DNA of 64,000 nucleotides from Oceaniglobus trochenteri. Lineage in GTDB: Bacteria; Pseudomonadota; Alphaproteobacteria; Rhodobacterales; Rhodobacteraceae. Below, piece by piece: positions 8,855-17,323 of this stretch; position 1 is the stretch's first letter; every line of letters begins with the position of its first letter. The notes below the pieces were generated by a model. That model saw only the letters and a list, made by a program, of their open reading frames with translations. It was not told where the DNA came from and searched no databases. The position numbers and the translations under genes are program-made. The stretch is taken from assembly GCF_020529025.1 (NCBI RefSeq), contig NZ_JACNMM010000006.1, positions 186,001 to 250,000 of the forward strand, in the 5' to 3' direction.

Positions 8855-9781
8855 TCAATCCTTCCGTGTCGTGAGAAATTGGGCCAGTGCGGCAAGCCGG
8901 TCGTCACGCTGGTTGCTCAGGGCTGCGCGGTCGCGGCCCGCGCAGGCTGCCGTTACGGTTTCGCGCAACCTGCCTTCCCAGCGGGCGCGGTTGGGACGTT
9001 CCGCGCCGATGTGGTCATAGGCCGGCCCGTATCGGTCGATGAAATCGGACACACCGCCGGGGGCGTTCAGGTCGATTGTCTGAAACGGCCCCATGAACAC
9101 CCAGCGCCGGGCCAGACCGTCGCGCACGGCGGTGTCGATGTCCTCGACGCTGGCCAGACCCTTGTCGACAAGGGAAAACGCCTCGTCCAGCAACGCGCCC
9201 TGAAGGCGGTTCATGATGAAACCCTCGACTTCGCGGGTTGTCGTGACCGGGCTTTGGCCGATGTCGCGCATCAACTCAACAGTCCGCGAGACGGTCTCGC
9301 GGGAGGTTGCCGGGCCGGGAACGATCTCGACCGCCGGAATGAGGTGCGGCGGATTGAGGGGGTGGGCAATCAGGCAGCGGTCGGCGCCATCCAGGCCCCG
9401 GGTGAATTGCGAAGGCAGCAAGGCGGAGCTGGAACTGGCGATGACCGCCCCGGGAGAGGACAGCGCATCGAGTTGCGCAAAGACCCCGGCCTTGATGGTT
9501 GCGTCCTCGGGGGTGTTCTCCTGAATGTGGATCGCGTCGGCGACCGTCTCGTGCAGGGTTTCGGCGTGGGAAATGCGGGCGCACAGGTCATCGGATGACT
9601 GCCCGCCCAGAAGGTCGCGCGCGGCCAGCGCCCGGCATTTTTCGGCTATCGCGTCCTTGGCCGCGCGTGCGGCCGCAGGATCATGATCGTGGAGCGAGAC
9701 CGGATGATTGGCACGGGCGAAAGCGATTGCCCAGGCCTGTCCGATCAATCCCGCGCCGACAACAGCGATCTTTCCCGACAT
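8855..9781 (-). CDS. 3-hydroxyacyl-CoA dehydrogenase-family enzyme (carnitine / L-gulonate 3-dehydrogenase type)
   Basis: A 308-residue NAD-dependent dehydrogenase with the Rossmann motif VGAGLIGQAWA at the N-terminus. Length and layout match the small stand-alone members (L-carnitine dehydrogenase, lambda-crystallin/L-gulonate 3-dehydrogenase). Those oxidise the 3-hydroxyl of free acids, unlike the fatty-acid enzymes. The start MSGKIAV was chosen because the upstream open frame runs through the regulatory gap. It is the first gene of the minus-strand operon, and its product would supply the beta-keto acid for the adjacent BKACE. The same pairing occurs in carnitine breakdown, which is an alternative reading. 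Confidence 0.88.
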   Translation of the reverse strand: MSGKIAVVGAGLIGQAWAIAFARANHPVSLHDHDPAAARAAKDAIAEKCRALAARDLLGGQSSDDLCARISHAETLHETVADAIHIQENTPEDATIKAGVFAQLDALSSPGAVIASSSSALLPSQFTRGLDGADRCLIAHPLNPPHLIPAVEIVPGPATSRETVSRTVELMRDIGQSPVTTTREVEGFIMNRLQGALLDEAFSLVDKGLASVEDIDTAVRDGLARRWVFMGPFQTIDLNAPGGVSDFIDRYGPAYDHIGAERPNRARWEGRLRETVTAACAGRDRAALSNQRDDRLAALAQFLTTRKD

Positions 9782-9828
9782 GGTTTCTCCTGCAGGCCTG
9801 AAACGAATCTTCTTCCTCAAGGCATCAA

Positions 9829-9840
9829 GTAAACGTTTAC
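9829..9840. promoter_or_regulatory. LacI-type operator, perfect palindrome
   Basis: GTAAACGTTTAC is a perfect 12-bp palindrome with a central CG, the usual form of a LacI-family operator. It lies 47 bases upstream of the first gene of the minus-strand operon. The LacI regulator at 11045-12040 is the obvious candidate ligand. A second copy is found at 9959. Confidence 0.75.
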
Positions 9841-9958
9841 ATAAGTCAAGCGTCGGGTTTTGCAGTGGACATTGGCACGGTTCGGCACCGTTCATGAAAA
9901 TATGGGCCATATCGGCGTGAAGGTTGACAGGGGCGGTTCGTCGGCACAGGATTGAAAA

Positions 9959-9970
9959 GTAAACGATTAC
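9959..9970. promoter_or_regulatory. LacI-type operator, one mismatch
   Basis: GTAAACGATTAC repeats the upstream palindrome with one substitution. It lies 43 bases before the epimerase start, and the centres of the two sites are 130 bases apart. The pair could control both divergent units, possibly through a DNA loop. Confidence 0.7.
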
Positions 9971-10013
9971 ATTTCGGGTTCGGGTTGTCAGCATAATTCG
10001 GGGGACGACAGCG

Positions 10014-10997
10014 ATGGCGCAATCGGGCGGCGGGCGCGTGGATCTTGACAGGACGTTCCGACACACTGCGCTTGGGCGTGGGCTTGCCGACATCCGGCAA
10101 GTCACCGTTGCTGACGGAGCGGGGAGCGGTGGCCGACTGCTTGAGGTGCGCACGCCATCGGGCCTCGTGGCGGATATCGCGCTTGATCGCGGTGGCGACC
10201 TGCTGAGACTGGCCTATCTCGGCCGCGAGGTGGGATGGCATTCGCCCACCGCTGCGCCCCATCCATGGCCCGATCCCGACGCGGAACACGGACTGGGTTT
10301 CATGCGCGGTTTCGATGGCTTCATGGTCACTTGCGGGCTGGATCATCACGGATTGCCGGCAGAAACGTCGGCGCAGCAGATGCGCTATCCGCCGCGTGCG
10401 GTGAACGTGCATCCCTTGCATGGCCGTATCGCCACCCAGAAGGCCGAGCTTTGCGCAAAGACCATCGGCTGGTCCGAAGGTCTGGCCCGGATCGATCTCT
10501 GCGTTCGCCAATCCTCGGTCTTCGGGGAAACGCTGCAACTGACGCGGCGCTACACCTTTGCACTGGATGCGGCGCGCATCGACATCGACGACAAAGTGGT
10601 GAACTTCGGCTATCGCCCCGCCCGTCACGGGATGCTCTATCATGTCAATGTCGGCTATCCCTTTCTATCGTCGGGGGCGCGGCTGACAGGTGAGCGGTGG
10701 TCATTGCGCGACCGGCTGAACGATGGTTCGGCGCAGCCATCGGACGATCATGTCGAGATCGTCGATGCGGAAACATCACCCTCGGACGGTGTTGTCGGGC
10801 TGTGCGCAGCGGATGGTACGCGGCTGCAACTGACGTTCGATCCGGCGGTCTTGCCTGTCACGGCGTTGTGGCGGGCGTTCCGGTCAGGCATATTCGCCCT
10901 TGGTCTTGAACCGCAGACCCGCCTCGACGATCCGGCGGCCTCGGTGCTGTATCCCGGGGCGTCCCGGCGTTATGGGTTGCGGGTCGAGCTAAACTAG
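10014..10997 (+). CDS. Aldose 1-epimerase-like protein (DUF4432 family)
   Basis: A 327-residue protein of the galactose-mutarotase-like beta-sandwich superfamily, resembling DUF4432 members. Visible features are GFMRGFDGFMVTCGLDHHG near residue 98, PLHGRIA near 139 and the late NVGYPFLSSGA stretch. Family members sit in sugar-acid and pentose loci and are thought to interconvert anomers. It diverges from the catabolic operon and is followed 47 bases later by the LacI regulator. It likely prepares the correct anomer of the imported sugar for the C1 dehydrogenase. The exact reaction is inferred. Confidence 0.82.
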   Translation: MAQSGGGRVDLDRTFRHTALGRGLADIRQVTVADGAGSGGRLLEVRTPSGLVADIALDRGGDLLRLAYLGREVGWHSPTAAPHPWPDPDAEHGLGFMRGFDGFMVTCGLDHHGLPAETSAQQMRYPPRAVNVHPLHGRIATQKAELCAKTIGWSEGLARIDLCVRQSSVFGETLQLTRRYTFALDAARIDIDDKVVNFGYRPARHGMLYHVNVGYPFLSSGARLTGERWSLRDRLNDGSAQPSDDHVEIVDAETSPSDGVVGLCAADGTRLQLTFDPAVLPVTALWRAFRSGIFALGLEPQTRLDDPAASVLYPGASRRYGLRVELN

Positions 10998-11044
10998 GGT
11001 TCCGCGTCGCCACGTCCCGCGCCCCGCCTCAGGAAAGTGACCGC

Positions 11045-12040
11045 ATGAGCGCGATGAAGCGAAAAACATCCATCAAGGAAGTCGCCAAGGCCGCGGGCGT
11101 CTCGATTGCCAGTGTGAGCCGCGTCATCAACAGTGAGACCGGCAAGGTCTCGCCCGCGGTGCGCACGAGGGTGGAGAAGGCGATTGCGGATCTGAACTAC
11201 AGGCCGAACTGGATTGGCCAGGCTCTCAGGGGGCAGACCAACAACACCTATGCCATGGTCATATCAAGCATCCAGAACAACTTTTTCTCGTCGGTCGCAT
11301 GGGAGATCGAAAGCCGCCTGAACGACAGGGGCGCGGCCATGCTTCTGTTCAATTCGAACGAGGATGCCGCGCTGCAAGAGCGCTGCCTGAAAGAAGTGCG
11401 GTCGCGTCAGGTGGCGGGTGTCTTCATGCTCTGCGCGCTGGACAGTCCGCAATTGCACGCGATTGCCGGTCAGACGCCGATGATCTTCATCAACCGCAAG
11501 GTGCCGTCATTGCCCGATGTTCCGTTCATCGGCATCGACGACCGGTCGGCGGCAATGGAACTGGCGCGCGCGATCCTGCAGGAACATGAGGGTGAGATTG
11601 CCCTGGTATCCGGACCGCAGAGTTCGGCCACCAGTCGGGCAAGGCTGGATGGATTCCGCGCCGAGTTCGAGGCCCGGAACCGGCCCGTGGCCGATGAAAG
11701 CATCAAGGAGGCCGAGCTTTCCATGGAAAGCGGCTATGCCTGTGCAGTTGCGCTACTTGAAGATCGGCGCAGATATTCGGCGATTGTCTGCGGCAACGAC
11801 CAGATTGCCTATGGCGTCTATCGCCGGTGCCGGGAACTGGGGCTTTCGATCCCGGTCGAGACGGCGATCTACGGGTTCGATGACAACCCGCTCAACCAGT
11901 GGCTGGCGCCCTGGCTGAACACGGTGCGCGTTCCCTACAGGGAATACGCCGAAGCCGCCATCGGCGTGATGGACAAGCTTCACAAGGGCGATGCCGTCGG
12001 GCCGACCATCCTGCCCTATGATCTGGTCCTGCGAAGGTGA
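11045..12040 (+). CDS. LacI-family transcriptional regulator
   Basis: A 331-residue repressor-type regulator. The N-terminal helix-turn-helix reads TSIKEVAKAAGVSIASVSR (about residues 8-26), followed by a hinge helix and a sugar-binding periplasmic-protein-like domain. The start MSAMKRK is preceded by AGGAAAGTGACCGC; a second ATG three codons later is possible. It is transcribed with the epimerase, away from the ten-gene operon. The two GTAAACG-type palindromes in the divergent gap are its likely binding sites, and the pathway sugar or its aldonate the likely inducer. Confidence 0.9.
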   Translation: MSAMKRKTSIKEVAKAAGVSIASVSRVINSETGKVSPAVRTRVEKAIADLNYRPNWIGQALRGQTNNTYAMVISSIQNNFFSSVAWEIESRLNDRGAAMLLFNSNEDAALQERCLKEVRSRQVAGVFMLCALDSPQLHAIAGQTPMIFINRKVPSLPDVPFIGIDDRSAAMELARAILQEHEGEIALVSGPQSSATSRARLDGFRAEFEARNRPVADESIKEAELSMESGYACAVALLEDRRRYSAIVCGNDQIAYGVYRRCRELGLSIPVETAIYGFDDNPLNQWLAPWLNTVRVPYREYAEAAIGVMDKLHKGDAVGPTILPYDLVLRR

Positions 12041-12152
12041 AGGAGACTGGCTTTCGCGTTTGGGGGGCCTTGGGCGATGCGTCGGCGCGCGGTTAAATCG
12101 ACAGGATGCGGCCCCCGGGGTGCATTTCAACGCGCGTTTGCGGATGTCCCGG

Positions 12153-15152
12153 TCAGGGGGCCAGCCGGGCCGTTGCCGATGCGGTCTTCAGCTTCCAGTC
12201 CTCGATCAGGGTGCCTTCGGTCTCCAGGCGGCTGGCCAGATAGTAAAGCCGCCGTGTTGCCGGGCCCTCGGGGGCGGTTTCGAAACGCTGCTTCAGGAAA
12301 TAGGGCGGCATGGCCTGGGAATAGAGCGTTGCGCTGACCGTCACCGTGGCCGGATCGACACCCTCGGGCAGGGTGATGCGATAGGTGGTCACGTCGCCCT
12401 CGGGGCCGAAATCGGGGTCGTTCAGGGCGCGGCCTTCGGGGAGGGTGGCCTTCATGAAGGCGGCGGTCACCTCGCTGTCGCCGAACTTGGCGCGGAAGGC
12501 ATCGGTGCCCGGCTCCAGCGCGCCGGGCGGCAGCAGGCGGTTGTCCTTGGGGTGGTAGACCCGATTGACAAAGCTGGTGGTGAAGGCGCCCTTGGCGTTC
12601 TGGGTCAGCTCTTCGTAGATCTGCACCTGGTCCTGGCTGGCAATCTCGCGATGATGCGGCTGAAACAGCGCCTCGCTTGCGCCTTCCGGCACCACGTCGA
12701 GAAACTCGGTCGCCAGAGGCGTGCCGTCCGCGCCCAGGATCACCCCGGCGCCATCGGTGCAGCCCGAACACCACAGCACGGTGCCGTCAGCCGCGCTTGC
12801 CTTCACCTCGAAAAAGGCGCGCCGGAACCCGACGCCCGAGGGCAGGCGGTGACCGGTCTTGTTGACCACGCCGACCCGGGCGATCAGCGCGCCGCCGTCA
12901 GGTGCAAGATCAAGGGTGACATCGGCGGTTTCATTGGCGGCCTGAAGCGCGATGGTATCCAGCGAGAGCTGCGCGCCATTGTCGGCCGAGGTCATGGGAT
13001 CGGCGCCGCCCATCCCCATTTCGCTGCGGAACTGGCGGATCATCTCGATCATGAAGGCATTCAGCCCGACGAAATTGTGCCGCTTGTACCCCTCGCGGAA
13101 GGGCACATCGACCTCGTCGGCGGGCAGCAGGTTGGCCACGGTGGGCAGGTTGGTGTCCTGGATCGAGGCGATCTGGGTGGTCAGGCTATCCAGTGAAACC
13201 GTGCCATCCCGGCTTTGGAAACTGCCTTTCATGTGGCAATCCTGACAGGTCTGTTCGGTTGCCGCGTCGGAATAGAGGCTGTTCTGCCATTCAAGGAAGG
13301 TGGCCTGTTCGACCGAATGCTGGAACTGCGTCAGCGGCTGGGGATAACTGGCATCGTATTGCGCCTTGAGGAAGGCGGCACCGTTGCGGGCGGCCTGGTT
13401 GAACACCTCCTGATCGGCGCGGGTATATCCCTCAAGCGGTTCATCGGGGTCGGCATCGACGTTGGGCAAGTTGATCGTGTGGCAGGTGCCGCACAACTGG
13501 CTGTCGTTCACATAGGGATCATGCACCGGGGTGATGCCCATGGCGTTCTCCATGGGCTTTTCGCGCACGTCGTCATAGGGGCCGATCAGCTTGTCGGCAT
13601 CGGTGGTGCGGAAGACACCCGTGGTGCCGTTCATCAGATAGGTCTCAAGCTTGTTGTAATCCGGCTGGCCCTCGGCGCGTTCGGGCGGGGCCATGCGGTG
13701 ACAGACGGCACAGGAAATCCCCTCGCGCGCGAGGTTGCCGTACTCGTGGTAGGGATAGGTGCCATCCGTCTGTTGCGCCGCCTTTTCGGCACCGGTCAGG
13801 GGATCGTGCAACAGGGTGTAGGAGGGTTTGAAGTTGTCGGGGTCAAGGCCCGCCTCGGGGTTGGCCTTGGCGTCGATCATCAGCTGCCGCTGCCCCATGG
13901 CGCCGTGGCAGGACAGGCAGGTGGTGCCCAGGTTCGCCGCCAGATCGCCCGACCCGGCCTGTTCCAGCAGGGCGAATTCGCTTTCCAGCTGGGCAAAGAA
14001 CACCGGATCGCGCCCGGCCAGCCCCATGGGCGACCAGCGCCATTCGCCGTATTCCGAGATATTGTATCCCTCGCCGTATTCGGGGCCGGTCTGCAGGAGC
14101 ATCGTCGTGCCATAGGGCGGGCCGCCCAGCCCGCCGTGACAGCCAAGGCAATTGTCCGACGACAGGAAATGCTGCGGATCGTCGGGGCGCGCCGGCACAT
14201 GATCCAGCCATTCGCTGGGCAGGGTCTGAAGCTGGGCATGGGCGATGTCGATGCCGCCCCGGGGCGGGAAGGTGGCGGCAAACGCCGGGTTGATCGCGGT
14301 GGGCGAGGGTTCACTGGCCGCAGCGGCCACGGCCTTTTGCGCCGTCTTGTCGTGGAAATACCCCTCGATCAGTTGCAGTTGCGATTCCCCCATGGCGGGG
14401 CGCTGCCAGGGCGGAAGGTTCAGCGGGCCGGGCGGCTGCGCGGCATCGTTGCGCCAGCTTTCATCGACGCGGAAGATCAGCGGCTCGCCCGGGTAGCCCT
14501 CGATATTTTCGAGGGTGGCAAAGATCAGTTCCTCGGTGGCCGAGGCATGGCAGCGGATGCACATGCCGTCGCCCGCCTGGGCCGAGGGCGGGGCGTAGGG
14601 CGGTTCGAAACTGTCGATTGCCGCGTCTTGTCCGACATAGGCGAAGAACCAGCCGCCATGGGACAGGGCGCTGTCCTTGACCATCACGGTCCAGCCAAGG
14701 CCGCCGGTGGATTTGGCAAAGGCCAGCATTTCTTCGGCCACCCTGTCGGGGTTGTCGGGATGCAGGTATTCCAGCGTGGCGCGATAGTCGCGGTATCGGT
14801 CGGCGGGCGGGTTGACCATTTCCTTGACCAGGATCGCCCCGTCGGGCACCGCGCCCCTGCGACCGCCCTCGAGCCAGGTGATGACGTCGGGCGAATAATA
14901 CATGCGCACCGTGGGATGCACGCCATAGTTCGCGCCAAGGATGAAGGGCCCGATGTCGCGCCAGTCCTTGTCCTGCGCCCAGCCTTCGGCGGCAAATTCA
15001 CGCTTGGCGATGAAGGGATAAAGCACCGCCTCGTAGTCGAGCAGGGGCAGGGATGACGGCAGGGGCAGATCGCTGCCCGCCACGTCGGCCAGGGCGGGGG
15101 CGGCGACAAGCCCCGAGAAAAGAACCGTGAGGGCAAAGCGGGGCATCTTCAT
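12153..15152 (-). CDS. Large six-haem c-type cytochrome with a possible cytochrome P460-like N-terminal region
   Basis: A 999-residue exported protein with a signal peptide at residues 1-22 (ending PALA). Six CxxCH haem sites are at about 198, 335, 412, 481, 554 and 636. The part before the first site (about 35-205), with DWRDIGPFILGANYG and a single CIRCHAS near its end, recalls cytochrome P460-type domains. Residues 330-645 look like a multihaem c554-type electron-transfer region. The last third has no haem site and includes a beta-rich VVNKTGHRLPSGVGFRRAFFEV stretch. It would act in the periplasm. The redox partner and substrate are unknown. It lies 56 bases downstream of a serine hydrolase gene and is not obviously linked to the sugar loci. 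Confidence 0.8.
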   Translation of the reverse strand: MKMPRFALTVLFSGLVAAPALADVAGSDLPLPSSLPLLDYEAVLYPFIAKREFAAEGWAQDKDWRDIGPFILGANYGVHPTVRMYYSPDVITWLEGGRRGAVPDGAILVKEMVNPPADRYRDYRATLEYLHPDNPDRVAEEMLAFAKSTGGLGWTVMVKDSALSHGGWFFAYVGQDAAIDSFEPPYAPPSAQAGDGMCIRCHASATEELIFATLENIEGYPGEPLIFRVDESWRNDAAQPPGPLNLPPWQRPAMGESQLQLIEGYFHDKTAQKAVAAAASEPSPTAINPAFAATFPPRGGIDIAHAQLQTLPSEWLDHVPARPDDPQHFLSSDNCLGCHGGLGGPPYGTTMLLQTGPEYGEGYNISEYGEWRWSPMGLAGRDPVFFAQLESEFALLEQAGSGDLAANLGTTCLSCHGAMGQRQLMIDAKANPEAGLDPDNFKPSYTLLHDPLTGAEKAAQQTDGTYPYHEYGNLAREGISCAVCHRMAPPERAEGQPDYNKLETYLMNGTTGVFRTTDADKLIGPYDDVREKPMENAMGITPVHDPYVNDSQLCGTCHTINLPNVDADPDEPLEGYTRADQEVFNQAARNGAAFLKAQYDASYPQPLTQFQHSVEQATFLEWQNSLYSDAATEQTCQDCHMKGSFQSRDGTVSLDSLTTQIASIQDTNLPTVANLLPADEVDVPFREGYKRHNFVGLNAFMIEMIRQFRSEMGMGGADPMTSADNGAQLSLDTIALQAANETADVTLDLAPDGGALIARVGVVNKTGHRLPSGVGFRRAFFEVKASAADGTVLWCSGCTDGAGVILGADGTPLATEFLDVVPEGASEALFQPHHREIASQDQVQIYEELTQNAKGAFTTSFVNRVYHPKDNRLLPPGALEPGTDAFRAKFGDSEVTAAFMKATLPEGRALNDPDFGPEGDVTTYRITLPEGVDPATVTVSATLYSQAMPPYFLKQRFETAPEGPATRRLYYLASRLETEGTLIEDWKLKTASATARLAP

Positions 15153-15208
15153 GAAAATCTCTCTGGTCTGGGTGCAATGCGGCTTGGGTGTCTGAAAAAG
15201 ACGCGGGC

Positions 15209-16408
15209 TTAACGGTTGGCGAGGGTGCCCAGAAGCTGGGTGGCGAAACTGGCCATGGCCTCGGCGGCGGCGAAATCGAACCGGTTGATGGTGACGAAAA
15301 CCGCCGTGTGGCGGGTTGGGGCGATGGCGACAAAGGACATCTGCCCCTGAAGCGCCCCGGCCTTTTGCAGGATGAAGGGCCGCGTATCGGTGGCGTTCAT
15401 CACCACCCAGCCCAGCCCCATGGCATCCATGAAGCCGGATTCATCCATGGCCAGCACGCTTTGCGCCTGACCGCGCGGCACATAGGCGGCATGATCAATG
15501 AACCGCGCCTCGGCCTCGGGGCCGCCGTTGTCCAAGTGCCATTCCAGCCAGCGCAGCATGTCGTCGGCGGTGGTGCGCAGCCCGCCCGACCCGGTGATCA
15601 CATGGCCCGAGGGCACTTCGGGCAGGGGTGCGCCGTCAAATCCGTGGCCCGTCATCAGGCGGCCCTGCATGTCGTCGGTGACGGCAAAGCCGGTGTCGTT
15701 CATCCCGAGGGGGGCGGTGATCCGTTCCTTCAGCAGGGTTTCATAGGTCTTGCCCCCGACCGTGGAAAGGGCGGTGGACAGCAGATCGAAGCCGAAGTTG
15801 GAATAGGAGATCGCCCGCCCCGGTTCGAAGGACAGCGGGTTTTCGGCCAACCAGCCTGCGAAGGCATCCAGCGTGATCGGCGCGAAGGGATCGTCGGGCG
15901 GGCCCTCGGGGTGCGGCACCTCGCGCGGGAGGCCACCGGCGTGGGTGGCCAGATCGACCAGCCGGATCGCCGGGTGGCGCGCCGCCGCCTGCCCCAGCGC
16001 TCCGGGCAGCAGGGGCGCAACCGGCGCCGTCAGCCCGGTTTCGCCCCGTGCCACGGCATGGGCCAGCATCAGACCGGCAAAGACCTTGGTGATGGACCCG
16101 ACACGTAAAACCGTGTTGCCACCAGGGGCGATGCCATTGCCTCGGCGGGTTTCGCCAAACCCGAAGACGGCGGTTTCGCCATCGTGAACCGCGCCGACAA
16201 TCACGCCGGGAACGCCCGATTGCAGATGGAAGATCGTGCCGCCAAATGACAGCGCCTCGTCCAGAAGGGCATCGGCCCGCGCGCCTGACGACCAGAACGC
16301 TAGGGCAGCGGTGAACAGGGCGCCGACAAGTGACCGGCGCAGGCGCCCTTTCTGTCGGGGGGCAGGGCGGGACGAAACGGAATCGGAGGGGAGATTTGAA
16401 ACGGGCAT
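15209..16408 (-). CDS. Serine hydrolase, beta-lactamase/class C penicillin-binding-like family
   Basis: A 399-residue protein of the beta-lactamase-related serine hydrolase family. It has the catalytic SITK tetrad (Ser105-Lys108) and the YSN motif (202-204). A basic segment and hydrophobic run at about residues 20-46 ending GARADA indicate export to the periplasm. Members include peptidoglycan DD-peptidases and esterases; nothing here fixes the substrate. It is upstream of the multihaem cytochrome on the same strand, so both may share the promoter in the 213-base gap at 16409-16621. Confidence 0.85.
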   Translation of the reverse strand: MPVSNLPSDSVSSRPAPRQKGRLRRSLVGALFTAALAFWSSGARADALLDEALSFGGTIFHLQSGVPGVIVGAVHDGETAVFGFGETRRGNGIAPGGNTVLRVGSITKVFAGLMLAHAVARGETGLTAPVAPLLPGALGQAAARHPAIRLVDLATHAGGLPREVPHPEGPPDDPFAPITLDAFAGWLAENPLSFEPGRAISYSNFGFDLLSTALSTVGGKTYETLLKERITAPLGMNDTGFAVTDDMQGRLMTGHGFDGAPLPEVPSGHVITGSGGLRTTADDMLRWLEWHLDNGGPEAEARFIDHAAYVPRGQAQSVLAMDESGFMDAMGLGWVVMNATDTRPFILQKAGALQGQMSFVAIAPTRHTAVFVTINRFDFAAAEAMASFATQLLGTLANR

Positions 16409-16621
16409 GACTTTCGCAACAGTGTTCGACCGGGGGAAACCCCCGTTGATTTCATCAAACAGCCAGTTGCCTGCGTTGGGACGGCCTGCGCCGCCTGATC
16501 GTCACGATGCCAACATCTCCACGGTGAGGCCTATATGGCACCGTGCGTTCTCAGACACTTCAAGGTTAGCAGAGCTTTGTCGCGAGGCAAACCGCGATGT
16601 GCCCGGAGGGGGTGGTTTTTT

Positions 16622-17305
16622 CTACCCTGGGTTGTGGTTGGCGCCAGTCAGGTCAAGCTGACTGTCCAGGGTCTGGATGCAAAGATCAGGGCTGGCCAGA
16701 ACCGGAACCGCCAGTTCCCCGTCAAGCGTTTCGCGCAGGTGGGCGATGGACGCCTGCGCGAGAACCACGGTATCGACATGGGGTGCCAGATCGCGGGCGG
16801 CCTGGGTGACGATCCGGTCGTGGGTGTCGCGGTCGCCGCCGATCAGGGCGTGATAGGCGCTGTCGCAAAGGCGGGTTTCAACCTCGATCTTCCGCCGTGC
16901 GCCCTTTGCATGGTCAAGCAGCAGATCGCGGCTTGGCCCCTGGGTGCTGGTGGTGGTGCAGATCACCCCGATCCGGTTGCCAAGGGTCACGGCCTTTGCG
17001 GCCATGGCATCGTCGATCTTGACGATGGGAATCGACACGACACGCCGCGCCACATCCACCGCCGGCGAGGTCGACGAACAGGTGAACAACAGTCCCGTCG
17101 CGCCGGCCCTTTCGGCCAGTTGGGCGTGGCCCACAACGCGGGCCACGATACCGGCCGAGGGGCCGTCGCGCATCAGGTCTTGCAACAGGCTTTCGTCCAG
17201 CATGTGAAAGCTGTCCAGATCCGGAAAACGGTCGGCGATGCGGGTCTTGAACCGTTCGGCCAGCAGGGCGACGGTGTGCAGCACGGCAAGGCGGGGGCGT
17301 GGCAT
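16622..17305 (-). CDS. Aspartate/glutamate racemase-family protein
   Basis: A 227-residue member of the Asp/Glu/hydantoin racemase superfamily. The N-terminal half carries the first active-site cysteine in LLFTCSSTS (Cys76). The second half reads VVLAQASIAHL where two-cysteine racemases have Cys, so residue 184 is Ala. This suggests an isomerase or lyase variant, or a non-racemising role. It follows the threonine aldolase gene by 18 bases and is probably co-transcribed with it under the LacI regulator upstream. Its position across from a hydantoinase-like pair is suggestive. Confidence 0.82.
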   Translation of the reverse strand: MPRPRLAVLHTVALLAERFKTRIADRFPDLDSFHMLDESLLQDLMRDGPSAGIVARVVGHAQLAERAGATGLLFTCSSTSPAVDVARRVVSIPIVKIDDAMAAKAVTLGNRIGVICTTTSTQGPSRDLLLDHAKGARRKIEVETRLCDSAYHALIGGDRDTHDRIVTQAARDLAPHVDTVVLAQASIAHLRETLDGELAVPVLASPDLCIQTLDSQLDLTGANHNPG

Positions 17306-17323
17306 GGCGTGTCCTCTCGGGTT

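Noticed and set aside
8850-8858. TTG start for the BKACE gene at 8858
   Set aside because: The AAGGA ribosome site abuts this TTG with no spacer, whereas it is well spaced from the ATG at 8849.
9782-10153. N-terminal extension of the 3-hydroxyacyl-CoA dehydrogenase-like gene
   Set aside because: The extension crosses both operators and the divergent promoter region, and the Rossmann motif begins right at the chosen ATG.
13215-15056. 613-codon open frame on the plus strand opposite the cytochrome gene
   Set aside because: It is the antisense of a gene with a signal peptide and six CxxCH motifs. It has no recognisable motif and arises from GC-rich codon structure.
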